Assembly: GCA_964420325.1 (NCBI GenBank) | Contig: CAYQSU010000003.1 | Coordinates: 1 to 64,000 of the forward strand | DNA: 64,000 nt | Direction of reading: 5' to 3' | Source of the DNA: CAYQSU01 sp964420325 | GTDB lineage: Bacteria; Pseudomonadota; Alphaproteobacteria; Rhodospirillales; Defluviicoccaceae | Shown: positions 43,931 to 53,547 of the stretch, in pieces | Position numbering within the stretch: the first letter of the stretch is position 1 | Layout of the letters: every line of letters starts with the position of its first letter | Made by a program: the position numbers and the translations under genes | The notes under the pieces: model-generated | Seen by the model: only the letters and a program-made list of their open reading frames with translations | Told to the model about the DNA's origin: nothing | The model's database searches: none

Positions 43931-46101
43931 CCTTGCTCGCCCGCGTCCACGGGCGGGCCGGACCGATCGGCGCCTCCGGGATGGAACGGTCGTTCGCCGA
44001 CGACGTCGCCAAGCTCACGCTGGGCGAGGGCGAGGTGTTCCACGGCGAGGCCATCCTCGCCGTCACCAAGGCGCTGTTGCAGGCCGGCGTCGCCTATGTC
44101 GGCGGCTATCCCGGGGCGCCGGTCTCCCATCTCATGGACGTCCTGGCCGAGGCCCGCGACCGCGTGCTCGAGCCCTTGGGCGTGCAGTTCGAGGCGTCGG
44201 CCAGCGAGGCCGGGGCCGCCGCCCTGCTCGGCGCCTCGATCCACTATCCGCTGCGCGGCGCCGTCACCTGGAAATCGATCGTCGGCACCAACGTCGCCTC
44301 CGATGCGCTCTCCAACCTGGCGTCGGCCGGGGTGACCGGCGGCGCCGTGATCATCGTCGGCGAGGACTATGGCGAAGGCGCCAGCGTCATCCAGGAACGC
44401 ACCCACGCCACCGCGCTCAAGTCGACGATCCCGCTCATCGACCCGCGCTACCACCTGCCGACCCTGGTCCGCCTGATCGAGTCCGGCTTCGAGCTGTCCG
44501 AGAGCTGCCACCTGCCGGTGATGCTGGGCCTCCGCATCCGGGCGGCCCATATGACCGGCTCGTTCGTCTGCCGCAACAACCGCCCGCCCCCGTTCGGCGC
44601 CCGCCGTCCCCTGCCGCAGGCCGCTTACGACTATGACCGTATCGTCCTGCCGCCATCGACCTACATGCAGGAAAAGCAGAAGTTCGCCGAGCGGCTACCG
44701 GCGGCACGCCGCTTCATCGTCGAGCATGGCCTCAACGAGGTCTCTGCCGGCGACGGCCGCCGCTGCGGGATCCTGCTCCAGGGCGGAACCCATGGCACCG
44801 TCTTGCGCGCGCTGCGCCTGCTCGGGGCCGCCGACGCCTTCGGTGCAACCCCGCTTCCGCTCCTCGTCCTCAACGTCATCCATCCCCTTGTGCCGGAGCA
44901 GATCGCGGGCTTCCTCGCCGGCAAGGACAGCGTGCTGGTCGTCGAGGAGGGCAACCCGCCGTTCATCGAGCAGCAGGTCCGAGCGCTCGCCCACGAGCGC
45001 GGCCTCGCCTGCCGGGTGCGCGGCAAGGACCTCCTGCCCGAGGCCGGCGAGTACGTCGCCGATGTCGTCCGCGCTGGCCTCGCCGCATACCTTGCGGAGG
45101 CCGACCCGGCGCTCGGCGGCGCGGCCGTCCGCCGCTGGCGATCAACAGAGAAACGGACGGCGGCGGCCCGCCTGCGGCTCGAGGCCGCGCCGCCGCCGCG
45201 CCCGCCCAGCTTCTGCACCGGCTGCCCGGAGCGGCCGGTGTTCACCGCCCTCAAGCTCCTCCAGCGCGAGCGGGGGCCGCTGCACATCTCGTCCGACATC
45301 GGCTGCAACACCTTCTCGACGCTGCCGCCGTTCAACATGGGCTCGACCGTGCTCGGCTACGGCATGAGCCTCGCCAGCGGCGGCGCCGTCGGCCCGGCGC
45401 TCGGCCAGCCGACCGTCGCGGTGATGGGCGACGGCGGCTTCTGGCACAACGGCCTCGTCAGCGGCGCCGTCAACGCCCGGTGGAACGGCCACGATGCCGT
45501 TCTGATCGTGCTCGAGAACGGCTACGCCTCGGCGACCGGCCAGCAGCACGTGCCCTCGACCGGCTCGACGCCCTGGGGCCGGCCGGTGCGGGTGTCGATC
45601 GAGCGCACGCTCAGGGCGATCGGCGTCGACTGGGTCCGCCGCGTCCACGCCTACGACGTCGCCCGCACGCTGAGGATCCTTCGCCAAGCCCTCGACCGGC
45701 GCGGTCGGGGGCTCAGGGTCGTCATCTCCGACGCCGAATGCATGCTGGCGAAGCAGCGGCGCCAGCGGCGCCTCGACGCCGACCGCGCCCGGGCGGGGAG
45801 GCCCGTGGCGAAGGCCCGCTACGGCGTTGACGAGGACGTTTGCGTCGGCGACCACTCGTGCATGCGCCTCAGCGGCTGCCCGTCGCTGACCCTGCGGGCC
45901 GCGCGCGATCCATTGAAGGACGGGCCGACGGCGACGGTCGATCCCGACTGCGTGGCCTGCAACCTGTGCGGCGAGGTGGCGCAGGCAGCCAAGCTCTGCC
46001 CGTCGTTCTACAAGGCCACCGGCGTCCTCAACCCGACCCGGTGGCAGTCGCTCCGCGCCCGGCTCAATCGGGGCGTGATGGCGGCCCTCGGCGCGCGGTG
46101 A
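43927..46101 (+). CDS. iorA: Indolepyruvate:ferredoxin oxidoreductase-type alpha subunit (IorA-like)
   Basis: This 724-residue thiamine-diphosphate enzyme decarboxylates 2-oxo acids oxidatively to acyl-CoA, passing electrons to ferredoxin. The pyrimidine-binding part shows GGYPGAPVSHLMDVL and EASASEAGAAALLGAS; the TPP part shows CTGCPERPVFTAL, SSDIGCNTFSTLPP and VMGDGGFWHNGLVSG. The C-terminal ferredoxin region has CVGDHSCMRLSGCP and CVACNLCGEVAQAAKLCP, the first with only three cysteines. In the pad operon the likely substrate is phenylglyoxylate (to benzoyl-CoA) or phenylpyruvate (to phenylacetyl-CoA). GTG 43927 overlaps the previous stop; an ATG at 43981 is also possible. Confidence 0.87.
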   Translation: MTLLARVHGRAGPIGASGMERSFADDVAKLTLGEGEVFHGEAILAVTKALLQAGVAYVGGYPGAPVSHLMDVLAEARDRVLEPLGVQFEASASEAGAAALLGASIHYPLRGAVTWKSIVGTNVASDALSNLASAGVTGGAVIIVGEDYGEGASVIQERTHATALKSTIPLIDPRYHLPTLVRLIESGFELSESCHLPVMLGLRIRAAHMTGSFVCRNNRPPPFGARRPLPQAAYDYDRIVLPPSTYMQEKQKFAERLPAARRFIVEHGLNEVSAGDGRRCGILLQGGTHGTVLRALRLLGAADAFGATPLPLLVLNVIHPLVPEQIAGFLAGKDSVLVVEEGNPPFIEQQVRALAHERGLACRVRGKDLLPEAGEYVADVVRAGLAAYLAEADPALGGAAVRRWRSTEKRTAAARLRLEAAPPPRPPSFCTGCPERPVFTALKLLQRERGPLHISSDIGCNTFSTLPPFNMGSTVLGYGMSLASGGAVGPALGQPTVAVMGDGGFWHNGLVSGAVNARWNGHDAVLIVLENGYASATGQQHVPSTGSTPWGRPVRVSIERTLRAIGVDWVRRVHAYDVARTLRILRQALDRRGRGLRVVISDAECMLAKQRRQRRLDADRARAGRPVAKARYGVDEDVCVGDHSCMRLSGCPSLTLRAARDPLKDGPTATVDPDCVACNLCGEVAQAAKLCPSFYKATGVLNPTRWQSLRARLNRGVMAALGAR

Positions 46102-47523
46102 CCGTTGACCGTCCGATCTGCGTGCTGATCTCCGCGCTCGGCGGCCAGGGCGGCGGCGTCCTCGCCGACTGGCTCGTCGCCGCGGCCCGGACGGACGGTT
46201 TCCCCGCGCAGGCCACGTCGATCCCCGGCGTCGCCCAGCGGACCGGCGCCACCACGTACTACTTCGAGGTCTTTCCCGACCGCACCCCGCCCGCGGACCC
46301 GGTGTTCTCGCTGTTTCCGAGCGCAGGCGACGTCGACCTCGTCGCCGCCCTGGAGCCGACCGAGGCCGCGCGCGCCCTAGCTCTCGGCTTCGTCGGCGCA
46401 ACCACCACCGTGGTCACCACCCGCGAGCGCGTCTTTTCCGCCGCCGAGAAGATGGTCGCCGGCGACGGCACGATCGCCGCGGCGCCGGTGCTCGCCGCAC
46501 TCGCCGGCGCCAGCCGCACGCTGATCGACCTGGACGTGCGGGACCTGGCGAGGCGCGCCCGCTCGCAGGCCAACGCCGTGCTGCTCGGCGCCGTTGCCGA
46601 GACCGGCGTGCTTCCCCTGGGCGTCGCCGCATTCCGGGCGGCGATCGCCGGCGCCGGGGTCGCGGTCGAGGCCAACCTCGCCGGCTTCGACGCCGGCCGG
46701 CGCGCGGCCGGGGAGGCAGTTCGAGCGAGGGCCGCCCCCGATCCTCTCGTCTTCGAGGCGGCGCCGCCGGCGTTCGCGAACGCGCTCGCGGAGCTTCCGG
46801 CCGCGGTGCGGGCGATGGCGGCCCATGGCATCGCCCGCCTGATCGACTTTCAGGACCCAGCCTACGCCAGGCTCTACCTCGACCGGCTGAAACCGTTCGT
46901 CGCTGCCGACGACGAGGATGGCCTGCCGCTCGCCAACGCCGTCGCCCGCCGGCTGGCGGTGTGGATGGCGTTCGAGGACGTGATCCGGGTGGCGCAGCTG
47001 AAGACGCGTCCGGGGCGATTGGCGCGAATCCGCGGCGAGGTCGCCGTCGCCGCGGACGCCCCGTTCGCGGTCGTCGATTTCCTCAAGCCCGGCCGCGAGG
47101 AGCTGGAGGGATTGCTGCCGGCGGTGCTGACCCGTCTGCTGCCGCCGCCGAAACGGACGTCGGCCGGCAGAGGCCTGGCGCTGCGCGTGAAGACGAGCGC
47201 GCCCGCGGGCTTCCTCGCCTTCCGGACGCTGGCGGCGCTGCGGCGATGGCGGCGGCGCACCGTCCGCTTCGCCCGCGAGCAGGCGGCGATCGAGCAGTGG
47301 CTCGCCCGCTGCCGCCCGCCGCGACCCGGCGCTCGCTCGCGACACCGCCGAGCTCGCGGTTTGGGCCCGCGGCTACGGCGATGTCCGCGCCCGCGGCCTC
47401 AGGCGTCTTGCCATCCTCTTCGCCGATTTCGAGCGCCGCCTCCAAGAGAGCCCTGCCGCCGCTGCCGCCGCCGTTCGTGCCGCCCTTGCCGCCGCTTCCG
47501 CGGATCCCGATTCCGAGCCGTGA
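46098..47523 (+). CDS. iorB: Indolepyruvate:ferredoxin oxidoreductase-type beta subunit (IorB-like), apparent frameshift near 47310
   Basis: The gene starts with GTG 46098, overlapping the iorA stop (GTGA), and encodes the gamma-type subunit (ISALGGQGGGVLADWLVAA, TSIPGVAQRTGATTYYFEV, LPLANAVARRLAVWMAFED). After QWLARC, near 47310, the frame turns into arginine/proline-rich noise and runs to 47618 across the end of the ATPase gene. Dropping one base (T47310) restores ARRDPALARDTAELAVWARG, then GYGDVRARGLRRL, the normal C-terminus, stopping at 47521-47523. This is either a sequencing error, a real frameshift, or programmed slippage. Function otherwise as for IorA. Confidence 0.82.
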
Positions 47524-47541
47524 GGTCGGACACTCGACCGA

Positions 47542-50328
47542 TCAGTCCGGCGGTCGCCCGCCCTCCTCCGGCGCCAACCGCCGTCGCCACCACTTCTCGA
47601 TGCCGATCACCGGCATGATCACGGCGGCGACGGCCGCGGCCTCGAGCCACGACATGAGCCCCAGCGGGGTCGAGCCGAAGATCCTGTTCATCACTGGCAG
47701 ATAGACGAAGGCGAGCTGAAGGGCGAGAACGACGGCGATGCCGATGTAGATCCAGAGATTGATCCACAGCCCGATGTGGAGCACGGAGTCCTTCAGGGAC
47801 CTGCAGTTGAGGAGGTAGAAGACCTGGAACAGGATCACCGTCGTCACCGCGCCGGTCTGCGCCTCGGCGTAGTTCCGGCCGGTGGTGCCGGCGGCAGCGG
47901 GGGCGTCATACTCGACGAGGAACAAGCCGACCGCACCCGCCGCCATCAGCAGCGCGACCACCACCGTCCGCGTGATGACGAACGGGCTGAGGATCGGTGC
48001 GTCCGGCGGCCGTGGCGGACGCGCCATCAGGTTCGGCTCCATCGCCTCCATCGCCAGCGGCAGCGCGAGCGCGACGGCAGCGACCAGGTTGATCCACAGG
48101 ATCTGCACCGGCCGCATCGGCAGCAGGGCCTCGCCGTCGACGACCGGGAAGAATGCGACGGCGACCGTCATGATGACGGCGAGGCCGAGGTTGGTCGGCA
48201 GAACGAAGGCCAGCGCCTTGACGAGGTTGTCGTAGACGCGCCGCCCCTCCTCCACCGCCGCCCGGATCGAGGCGAAGTTGTCGTCGGCCAGCACCATGTC
48301 GGCCGCTTCCTTGGAGACCGCGGTGCCGGTGATGCCCATGGCGATGCCGATGTCGGCCTGCTTCAGTGCCGGCGCGTCATTGACGCCGTCGCCGGTCATT
48401 GCCGCGATATGCCCTTCGGCCTGCAGAGCCCGCACCAGGTCGAGCTTGTGCTCGGGCGCGACGCGGGCGAAGACGTTGTGCCGCACCACGGCCCGGCGCA
48501 GCTCGTCGGTAGTCAACCGGCCGATATCGGCGCCGGTCAGCACGCCACCGTCGGCACCGACGAGACCGAGGGCCTCGCCCACGGCACGCGCCGTCTCCTT
48601 GTGGTCGCCGGTGATCATCTTGACGCTGATGCCGGCGTCCTGGCAGGCGCGCACGGCGGCGATCGCCTCGGGGCGGGGCGGATCGATCATTCCCTGGAGT
48701 CCCAGGAACACGAAGCCTCCCTTGAGATCGTCCCCGAGCCCATCCACCGGTGCCTGCAAGCGGCGGAGGGCGAAGGCAAGAACGCGCATGCCTTCCGCGG
48801 CGATCTGCGTCACCGACCGGTTGACCCGCTCGCGGAAGCCGTCGTCGTCGCCGCCCCTGCCGTCGCAGCGTTGGACCACGACCTCGGGCGCGCCCTTGAG
48901 AAAGACGAGCTGCTGGCCGCCCTCGGTCTCGTGCAGGGTGGCCATGAACTGCCGCTCGGACTCGAACGGAATGGCGTCGATGCGGCGGTATTGCAGACGC
49001 AGCGACTCGACGTCGATGCCAAGCTTCTCGGCGGCGACCACCAGCGCGCCTTCTGTTGGATCGCCGGCGACCTGCCAGCCGCTCTCGCCCCTGACGAGAA
49101 CCGCATCGTTGCAGAGCGCGCCGGCGACCACGAGGTCACCAACCGGTTCGGGCACTGACGTGACCGGCTCACCCTCGCCGTCCCTCAACTCGCCCTCCGG
49201 GGCGTAGCCGATGCCGCCCAGGCGGTAAGTATCCTCGGGCGTCCACAGCACCTGCACCGTCATCTCGTTGCGCGTCAGCGTTCCGGTCTTGTCGGAGCAG
49301 ATCACCGTCGTCGAGCCAAGGGTTTCCACCGCCGGCAGCTTCCGGACGATGGCACGCCGCCTGGCCATGCGCTGGACGCCGATGGCGAGCGCGATGGTGA
49401 CGATCGCCGGCAGCCCCTCCGGGATCGCCGCCACCGCCAGCGTGACGGCGGCGAGGATGGCATCGCCGAGCGGATAGCCGCGCGCGAGCCCGAGACCGAA
49501 CAGGGCGAGGGAGACGACGACGATCGCGATCGCGATCCATTTGGCGATGACGGCGAGCTTGCGGGTGAGCGGCGTCTCCAGGCCCGCCGTCTCGCCCAGC
49601 ATCCGCGAGATGCGGCCGAGCTCGGTGTGAACGCCGGTCGCCACCACCACCGCCTTCCCCGTGCCGCCGGTGACCAAGGTGCCGCTGAAGGCCATGCCGC
49701 GCCGGTCGCCGACGACGGCGTCCGCGCCGACTGTCTCCACCGTCTTCTCGACCGGCACCGACTCGCCGGTCAGCGCCGCCTCCTCGATGGTCAGGCCGCG
49801 CGCCGCCAGAAGCCTCAAGTCGGCAGGGACCTTGTCGCCGGACTGGACGAGGACGATGTCACCGGGAACGAGTTCGACCGTCGGCACCAGCTGCTTCCGC
49901 CCGTCCCTCAGCATCGTCGCCTGAGACGGCACCATGGCGGTCAGCGCCTTGATCGCCTTGGAGGCGCGGAATTCCTGGATGAATCCGATGATGGCATTGA
50001 CCACGACCACGCCGCCGATCACCAGGCCGTCGAGCACCTTTCCCGTCGCCATCGCCAGCGCCGTCGACGCGATGAGCACATAGATCAGCGGGTCCCGCAC
50101 CTGACTGATCAGGATGCGCAGCGCCTCATGGCCGCCGTCGGCCGGCAGCGCGTTGGGGCCATAGGTGGCGAGGCGGCGGCCGGCCTCCTCGCCGCTGAGG
50201 CCTGCCTCCCGGGAGTCGAGCGCCGCCAGCACGTCCTTCGCCGCCATCGCGTGCCAGGCCATGCCGTCGGCATCGCCCGTTCCCGGATGCGGTGGCGAGG
50301 CGGAGGCGTTCAAAGATGCGTCGGCCAT
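47542..50328 (-). CDS. Cation-translocating P-type ATPase (type II-like)
   Basis: This 928-residue pump has the N-terminal cation ATPase domain, the actuator loop LTGESVPVEKT, the phosphorylation site CSDKTGTLTRNEMT, MITGDHKETARAVGEA and MTGDGVNDAPALKQADIG, with about ten membrane spans. The fourth span has AAIPEGLPAIVT as in calcium pumps, but the sixth reads LWINLVAAVALALPLAME where SERCA has NLVTDGLPA, so the second calcium-site aspartate is missing and the ion is uncertain. It ends 18 bp from iorB, tail to tail, and lies upstream of no known partner. Its presence between the ior and kor genes is unexplained. Confidence 0.9.
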   Translation of the reverse strand: MADASLNASASPPHPGTGDADGMAWHAMAAKDVLAALDSREAGLSGEEAGRRLATYGPNALPADGGHEALRILISQVRDPLIYVLIASTALAMATGKVLDGLVIGGVVVVNAIIGFIQEFRASKAIKALTAMVPSQATMLRDGRKQLVPTVELVPGDIVLVQSGDKVPADLRLLAARGLTIEEAALTGESVPVEKTVETVGADAVVGDRRGMAFSGTLVTGGTGKAVVVATGVHTELGRISRMLGETAGLETPLTRKLAVIAKWIAIAIVVVSLALFGLGLARGYPLGDAILAAVTLAVAAIPEGLPAIVTIALAIGVQRMARRRAIVRKLPAVETLGSTTVICSDKTGTLTRNEMTVQVLWTPEDTYRLGGIGYAPEGELRDGEGEPVTSVPEPVGDLVVAGALCNDAVLVRGESGWQVAGDPTEGALVVAAEKLGIDVESLRLQYRRIDAIPFESERQFMATLHETEGGQQLVFLKGAPEVVVQRCDGRGGDDDGFRERVNRSVTQIAAEGMRVLAFALRRLQAPVDGLGDDLKGGFVFLGLQGMIDPPRPEAIAAVRACQDAGISVKMITGDHKETARAVGEALGLVGADGGVLTGADIGRLTTDELRRAVVRHNVFARVAPEHKLDLVRALQAEGHIAAMTGDGVNDAPALKQADIGIAMGITGTAVSKEAADMVLADDNFASIRAAVEEGRRVYDNLVKALAFVLPTNLGLAVIMTVAVAFFPVVDGEALLPMRPVQILWINLVAAVALALPLAMEAMEPNLMARPPRPPDAPILSPFVITRTVVVALLMAAGAVGLFLVEYDAPAAAGTTGRNYAEAQTGAVTTVILFQVFYLLNCRSLKDSVLHIGLWINLWIYIGIAVVLALQLAFVYLPVMNRIFGSTPLGLMSWLEAAAVAAVIMPVIGIEKWWRRRLAPEEGGRPPD

Positions 50329-50453
50329 GACAAGGGATGGGGGCGGTAACGCGGTTCAGTCGGAGGTTGCGCCGGAGCTTCCGCATCTGGGGAGGCGCCG
50401 TCAAGGCCGACGCATCCGCCGCCTCTCCGGGCAACGGATGCGGCGGCAGCGGC

Positions 50454-50993
50454 CTACGGCGCCGAGCCGGAGCCTGCGGGATCGGGATCGAACGACCAGG
50501 ACTCGTCCGGGGACCGGTGGCGGTCGAGCTCCCGCTCGACCAGCCGGACATGTTCCTCCTCCTCGGCGGCAAACGCCTCGGCCGCCGCCCGCACCTCGGC
50601 ATTCTCGGCCGTTCTCGCCACGCCATCGAAGAAGGCGAAGGCGCGCTGTTCCGCCTTCAGTGCCAGCTTGAGCGCGTGCCACGGCGTCATCAGATAGTGG
50701 GCGTCGCCGAAATCGACCGTCTCCGGGCCCTCCACGCCCGGCCACTCGACCTCGAACAGTCCCGGCGTCGGAGCACCGATGCCGGCGAGGCGCTCGGCGA
50801 TCTCGGCCGCATGCTTGCCTTCGATGGCAGCCAGCTTGCGGAACAGCGCCGCGACATCAGGGTTGTTGTGGACCTCCATCTGATCGGCGAGCATGGCATA
50901 GCGCTCTTCGGCGTCGGCCTCGAGCCGATAGGCGAAAGCGAGAAGCTCGGCCGGGCCGCCGATCGCCGGCCTGTCGTCGCCGCCCGCGCTCAC
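50454..50993 (-). CDS. Ferritin-like/rubrerythrin-like diiron protein next to korBA
   Basis: This 179-residue all-helical protein shows two EX2H-type pairs, EADAEERYAMLADQ with EGKHAAEIAERL, and ALKAEQRAFAFFDGVA with AAEEEEHVRLVERE, the pattern of a diiron four-helix bundle without a rubredoxin domain. It starts with GTG 50993 overlapping the korB stop (GTGA), so it is made with KorAB. It probably reduces peroxide or stores iron, protecting the oxygen-sensitive ferredoxin system. No exact substrate can be named. Confidence 0.82.
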   Translation of the reverse strand: MSAGGDDRPAIGGPAELLAFAYRLEADAEERYAMLADQMEVHNNPDVAALFRKLAAIEGKHAAEIAERLAGIGAPTPGLFEVEWPGVEGPETVDFGDAHYLMTPWHALKLALKAEQRAFAFFDGVARTAENAEVRAAAEAFAAEEEEHVRLVERELDRHRSPDESWSFDPDPAGSGSAP

Positions 50994-51826
50994 AGCCTGA
51001 ACTCCGCTTCGAGATCGGCGACCGTGGCGGTGGCTATCCCGATCCCCGGCTGGTAGGGACGGCGGTCGCCCCGGTACAGCACGCCAATGTTGAAGCCGTC
51101 GTCGCTCATGATCCGCCTGGCAGCCCGGACCGGGTCGTCGGTCGCCTCCACCGGCGCCTTGTGCACCATCGTCTTCCACTCCCGCTCGTCCGGCCGGAAG
51201 GTGACGCAGGGGCTCAGGATCTCGACGAACGAGAAGCCCGGGTGGCGAGCCGCCTCGACGATCGTCCTGGCGGTCGCGTTGGGGTCGCCCGAGAACGTGC
51301 GAGCGACGAAGTTGGCTCCGGAGGCGAGCGCGATGACCAGCGGGTGGAACGGACGGAGGCCGGTGCCGCCGGGGGCGAGCGCGCTGTCCCAGTCCGGCTC
51401 GGTGGTAGGCGAGGGCTGCCCCTTGGTCATGCCGTACACTCGGTTGTCCATGACGATGCAGGTAAGGTCGATGTTGCGGCGGCAGGCGTGGAGAAAGTGG
51501 TTGCCGCCGATGGAGAAGCCGTCGCCGTCGCCGGTCATGACGAACACCTGGAGATCCGGCCGCGCCACCTTGAGCCCTGTGCCGAGGGCGAGCGCACGGC
51601 CGTGCACGCCGTGAAAGCCGTAGCACGCGGTGTAGGCCGGAAACCGCGACGAGCAGCCGATGCCGGAGACCACCGCTACCTGTTCGGGCGGAATCGAGAG
51701 TTCCGCGAGCGCCTTGGTGAAGGCGAGCAGGACATGGTGGTCGCCGCAGCCCGGACACCACACCGGCTTGACATCGGACCGGTAGTCGCTGGCCTTGCGC
51801 GCCAGTGTTCGCGGGGCGGTCGACAT
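50990..51826 (-). CDS. korB: 2-Oxoglutarate:ferredoxin oxidoreductase, beta subunit
   Basis: This 278-residue TPP-binding subunit has VWCPGCGDHHVLLAF, VSGIGCSSRFP, GRALALGTGLKVARPDL and MTGDGDGFSIGGNHFLHACRR followed by NRVYGMTKGQPSPT, all normal for KorB. With KorA it converts 2-oxoglutarate and CoA to succinyl-CoA, CO2 and reduced ferredoxin. In Thauera this enzyme recharges ferredoxin for benzoyl-CoA reductase. The start ATG 51826 sits on the korA stop (TGATG) and has GGAGG five bases upstream, better than the in-frame ATG 12 bases earlier. It has no ferredoxin domain of its own. Confidence 0.92.
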   Translation of the reverse strand: MSTAPRTLARKASDYRSDVKPVWCPGCGDHHVLLAFTKALAELSIPPEQVAVVSGIGCSSRFPAYTACYGFHGVHGRALALGTGLKVARPDLQVFVMTGDGDGFSIGGNHFLHACRRNIDLTCIVMDNRVYGMTKGQPSPTTEPDWDSALAPGGTGLRPFHPLVIALASGANFVARTFSGDPNATARTIVEAARHPGFSFVEILSPCVTFRPDEREWKTMVHKAPVEATDDPVRAARRIMSDDGFNIGVLYRGDRRPYQPGIGIATATVADLEAEFRL

Positions 51827-53547
51827 CAGCGCCTCCATTGCATCAGCTGGTCGAAGATCTCGCCGGGCCGCATCGGCAACGGGCCTGGCCGGTGGTAGAC
51901 CCGCACCTCGCCCGCAAGGTCAAGCTGGCTGCGCAGGTGCCTGTAGAACTGCGCCGAGTGGGACTGCTCGACGACGAGGGTCTGCCCGGCGCCGGTCAGC
52001 GCCTGCTGCAGCCGGCGCACCGGCAGCGGCGAGATCAGCCTCAGCGCGATCAGCCGCACGCCGAGCCCGGCGGCCGCGCAGCGGGCGATCGCCTCGCGCG
52101 AGGCGCCGGTCGACGACCCCCAGGTCACCAGCGCCACCTCTCCGTCGCCCTCGACATCGGCCCACAGCTCCCCGTAGTCGAACCGCTCCAGCTTGTCCCG
52201 GCGCTTGTCGAGCTGCCGCAGGTGATCCTCGGCCCGGCTCGACGGAATCCCGCGCTCGTCATGGGTGAGCCCGTCGGCCGTGTACTGGCGGCCGGCGGCG
52301 CCCGGGATCGCCATCGGCGAGACGCCGTCGCCGGTCAGCCGGTAGCGGCGATAGCCGTCGGGGGCGTCCGCGGCCGTCGTCCTCGCGGCCGAGGTTGCCG
52401 GCTCGGGCGGCCGGTCGACGGCCACACGCATCTGCGCCATCAGCTGGTCGGAGAGGACGATCGTCGGCGCCTGCAGCGCTTCGGCGAGATGCACTGCCCA
52501 GGCGGTGGTCGAGACGCAGTCGCTCGCCGACAAGGGTGCCACCACCGGGTGCGGTGCATCGCCGTGGCAGCCGTAGACGGCAATGTTGAGGTCGGCCTGC
52601 TCGGACTTGGTGGGGATGCCCGTGGACGGCCCGCCGCGCATGACGTCGACGACCACCACCGGCGTCTCCGAGGCGACCGCAAGGCCGAGGGATTCGATCA
52701 TCAGCGCCAACCCTGGGCCCGAGGTTGCGGTCAGCGACGGCGTGCCGCCGAACGAGGCACCGATGGCCATGTTGATCGACGCGAGCTCATCCTCGGCCTG
52801 AACCAGCACCCCGCCCACTCGCGGCAGCGCCGACGACAGCCACTCGAGAAGCTCGGTCGCAGGCGTTATCGGATAGGCGGCGGCGAAGCGGATGCCGCCC
52901 TCGACCGCGCCGAGGCCCGCCGCCTCGTTGCCGGTGAGGAGCCAGCGTCCGCCGTTGGCGGGGGCGGCGGGCGGCATCGGCGTCGGGAACGCGAGGTTCG
53001 CCGCCGCCTCGATGCCGCGCCCGATGGCGGCGAGACCGGCCACGATCGCGGCGGGGCCCTTGTCGGCGAGGCGTCCGCGCAGCACGCCGGCGGCGACCTC
53101 GTAAGGCAGATTGAGGAGCCCGAGAGCCACGCCCAGCGCCAACATGTTGGCCCGGCCATCGGCGATCTGCTTCGCCAGCTCCTTGAAGGGTATCTCGATG
53201 CGGCGCGCGCCCGAGGCCGCCATCGCCTCCGGCACCTCGCCGTCCTCGTCACCGATGATCAGGCTGTCCTGGGTGAGGACGATCTCCGCCGCGAAGCGGC
53301 CGGCGTTGTTCCAGTCGATCCCGATCAGCACGTCGAAGCGGTCGTCCATGCACGCGACCGGCCGCGTCGCCAGCCTGAGCAGGGCCGCCGCCTCGCCGCC
53401 GCGGATCTGCGGGCCGACCGAGCGGGCCAGGAGCCCGTACCAGCCGGCCCGCGCCGCCGCCTCGAGGAGGATCTCTCCGGCGGTCAGCGTGCCCGCGCCG
53501 CCGCTGCCGACAATGGCGATCGAGATGCTGTTGTTCGTGGCGCCCAA
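51826..53547 (-). CDS. korA: 2-Oxoglutarate:ferredoxin oxidoreductase, alpha (gamma-alpha fused) subunit
   Basis: This protein of about 573 residues has the gamma domain first (IAIVGSGGAGTLTAGEILLE, LARSVGPQIRGGEAAALL) and then the pyrimidine-binding part (FAAAYPITPATELLEWLS, EDELASINMAIGASFGG, SGPGLALMIESLG), with the C-terminal domain ending LRLISPLPVRRL. Partner of KorB; together they generate low-potential ferredoxin. The start chosen is TTG 53547, which has AAGGAGG nine bases upstream; an ATG at 53583 lacks a ribosome site. It is divergent from had, with a perfect palindrome between them. Confidence 0.9.
   Translation of the reverse strand: MGATNNSISIAIVGSGGAGTLTAGEILLEAAARAGWYGLLARSVGPQIRGGEAAALLRLATRPVACMDDRFDVLIGIDWNNAGRFAAEIVLTQDSLIIGDEDGEVPEAMAASGARRIEIPFKELAKQIADGRANMLALGVALGLLNLPYEVAAGVLRGRLADKGPAAIVAGLAAIGRGIEAAANLAFPTPMPPAAPANGGRWLLTGNEAAGLGAVEGGIRFAAAYPITPATELLEWLSSALPRVGGVLVQAEDELASINMAIGASFGGTPSLTATSGPGLALMIESLGLAVASETPVVVVDVMRGGPSTGIPTKSEQADLNIAVYGCHGDAPHPVVAPLSASDCVSTTAWAVHLAEALQAPTIVLSDQLMAQMRVAVDRPPEPATSAARTTAADAPDGYRRYRLTGDGVSPMAIPGAAGRQYTADGLTHDERGIPSSRAEDHLRQLDKRRDKLERFDYGELWADVEGDGEVALVTWGSSTGASREAIARCAAAGLGVRLIALRLISPLPVRRLQQALTGAGQTLVVEQSHSAQFYRHLRSQLDLAGEVRVYHRPGPLPMRPGEIFDQLMQWRR

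Noticed and set aside
47524..47618. Uncorrected C-terminal end of IorB
   Set aside because: The sequence after the putative shift is arginine/proline/serine-rich noise and overlaps the ATPase gene.
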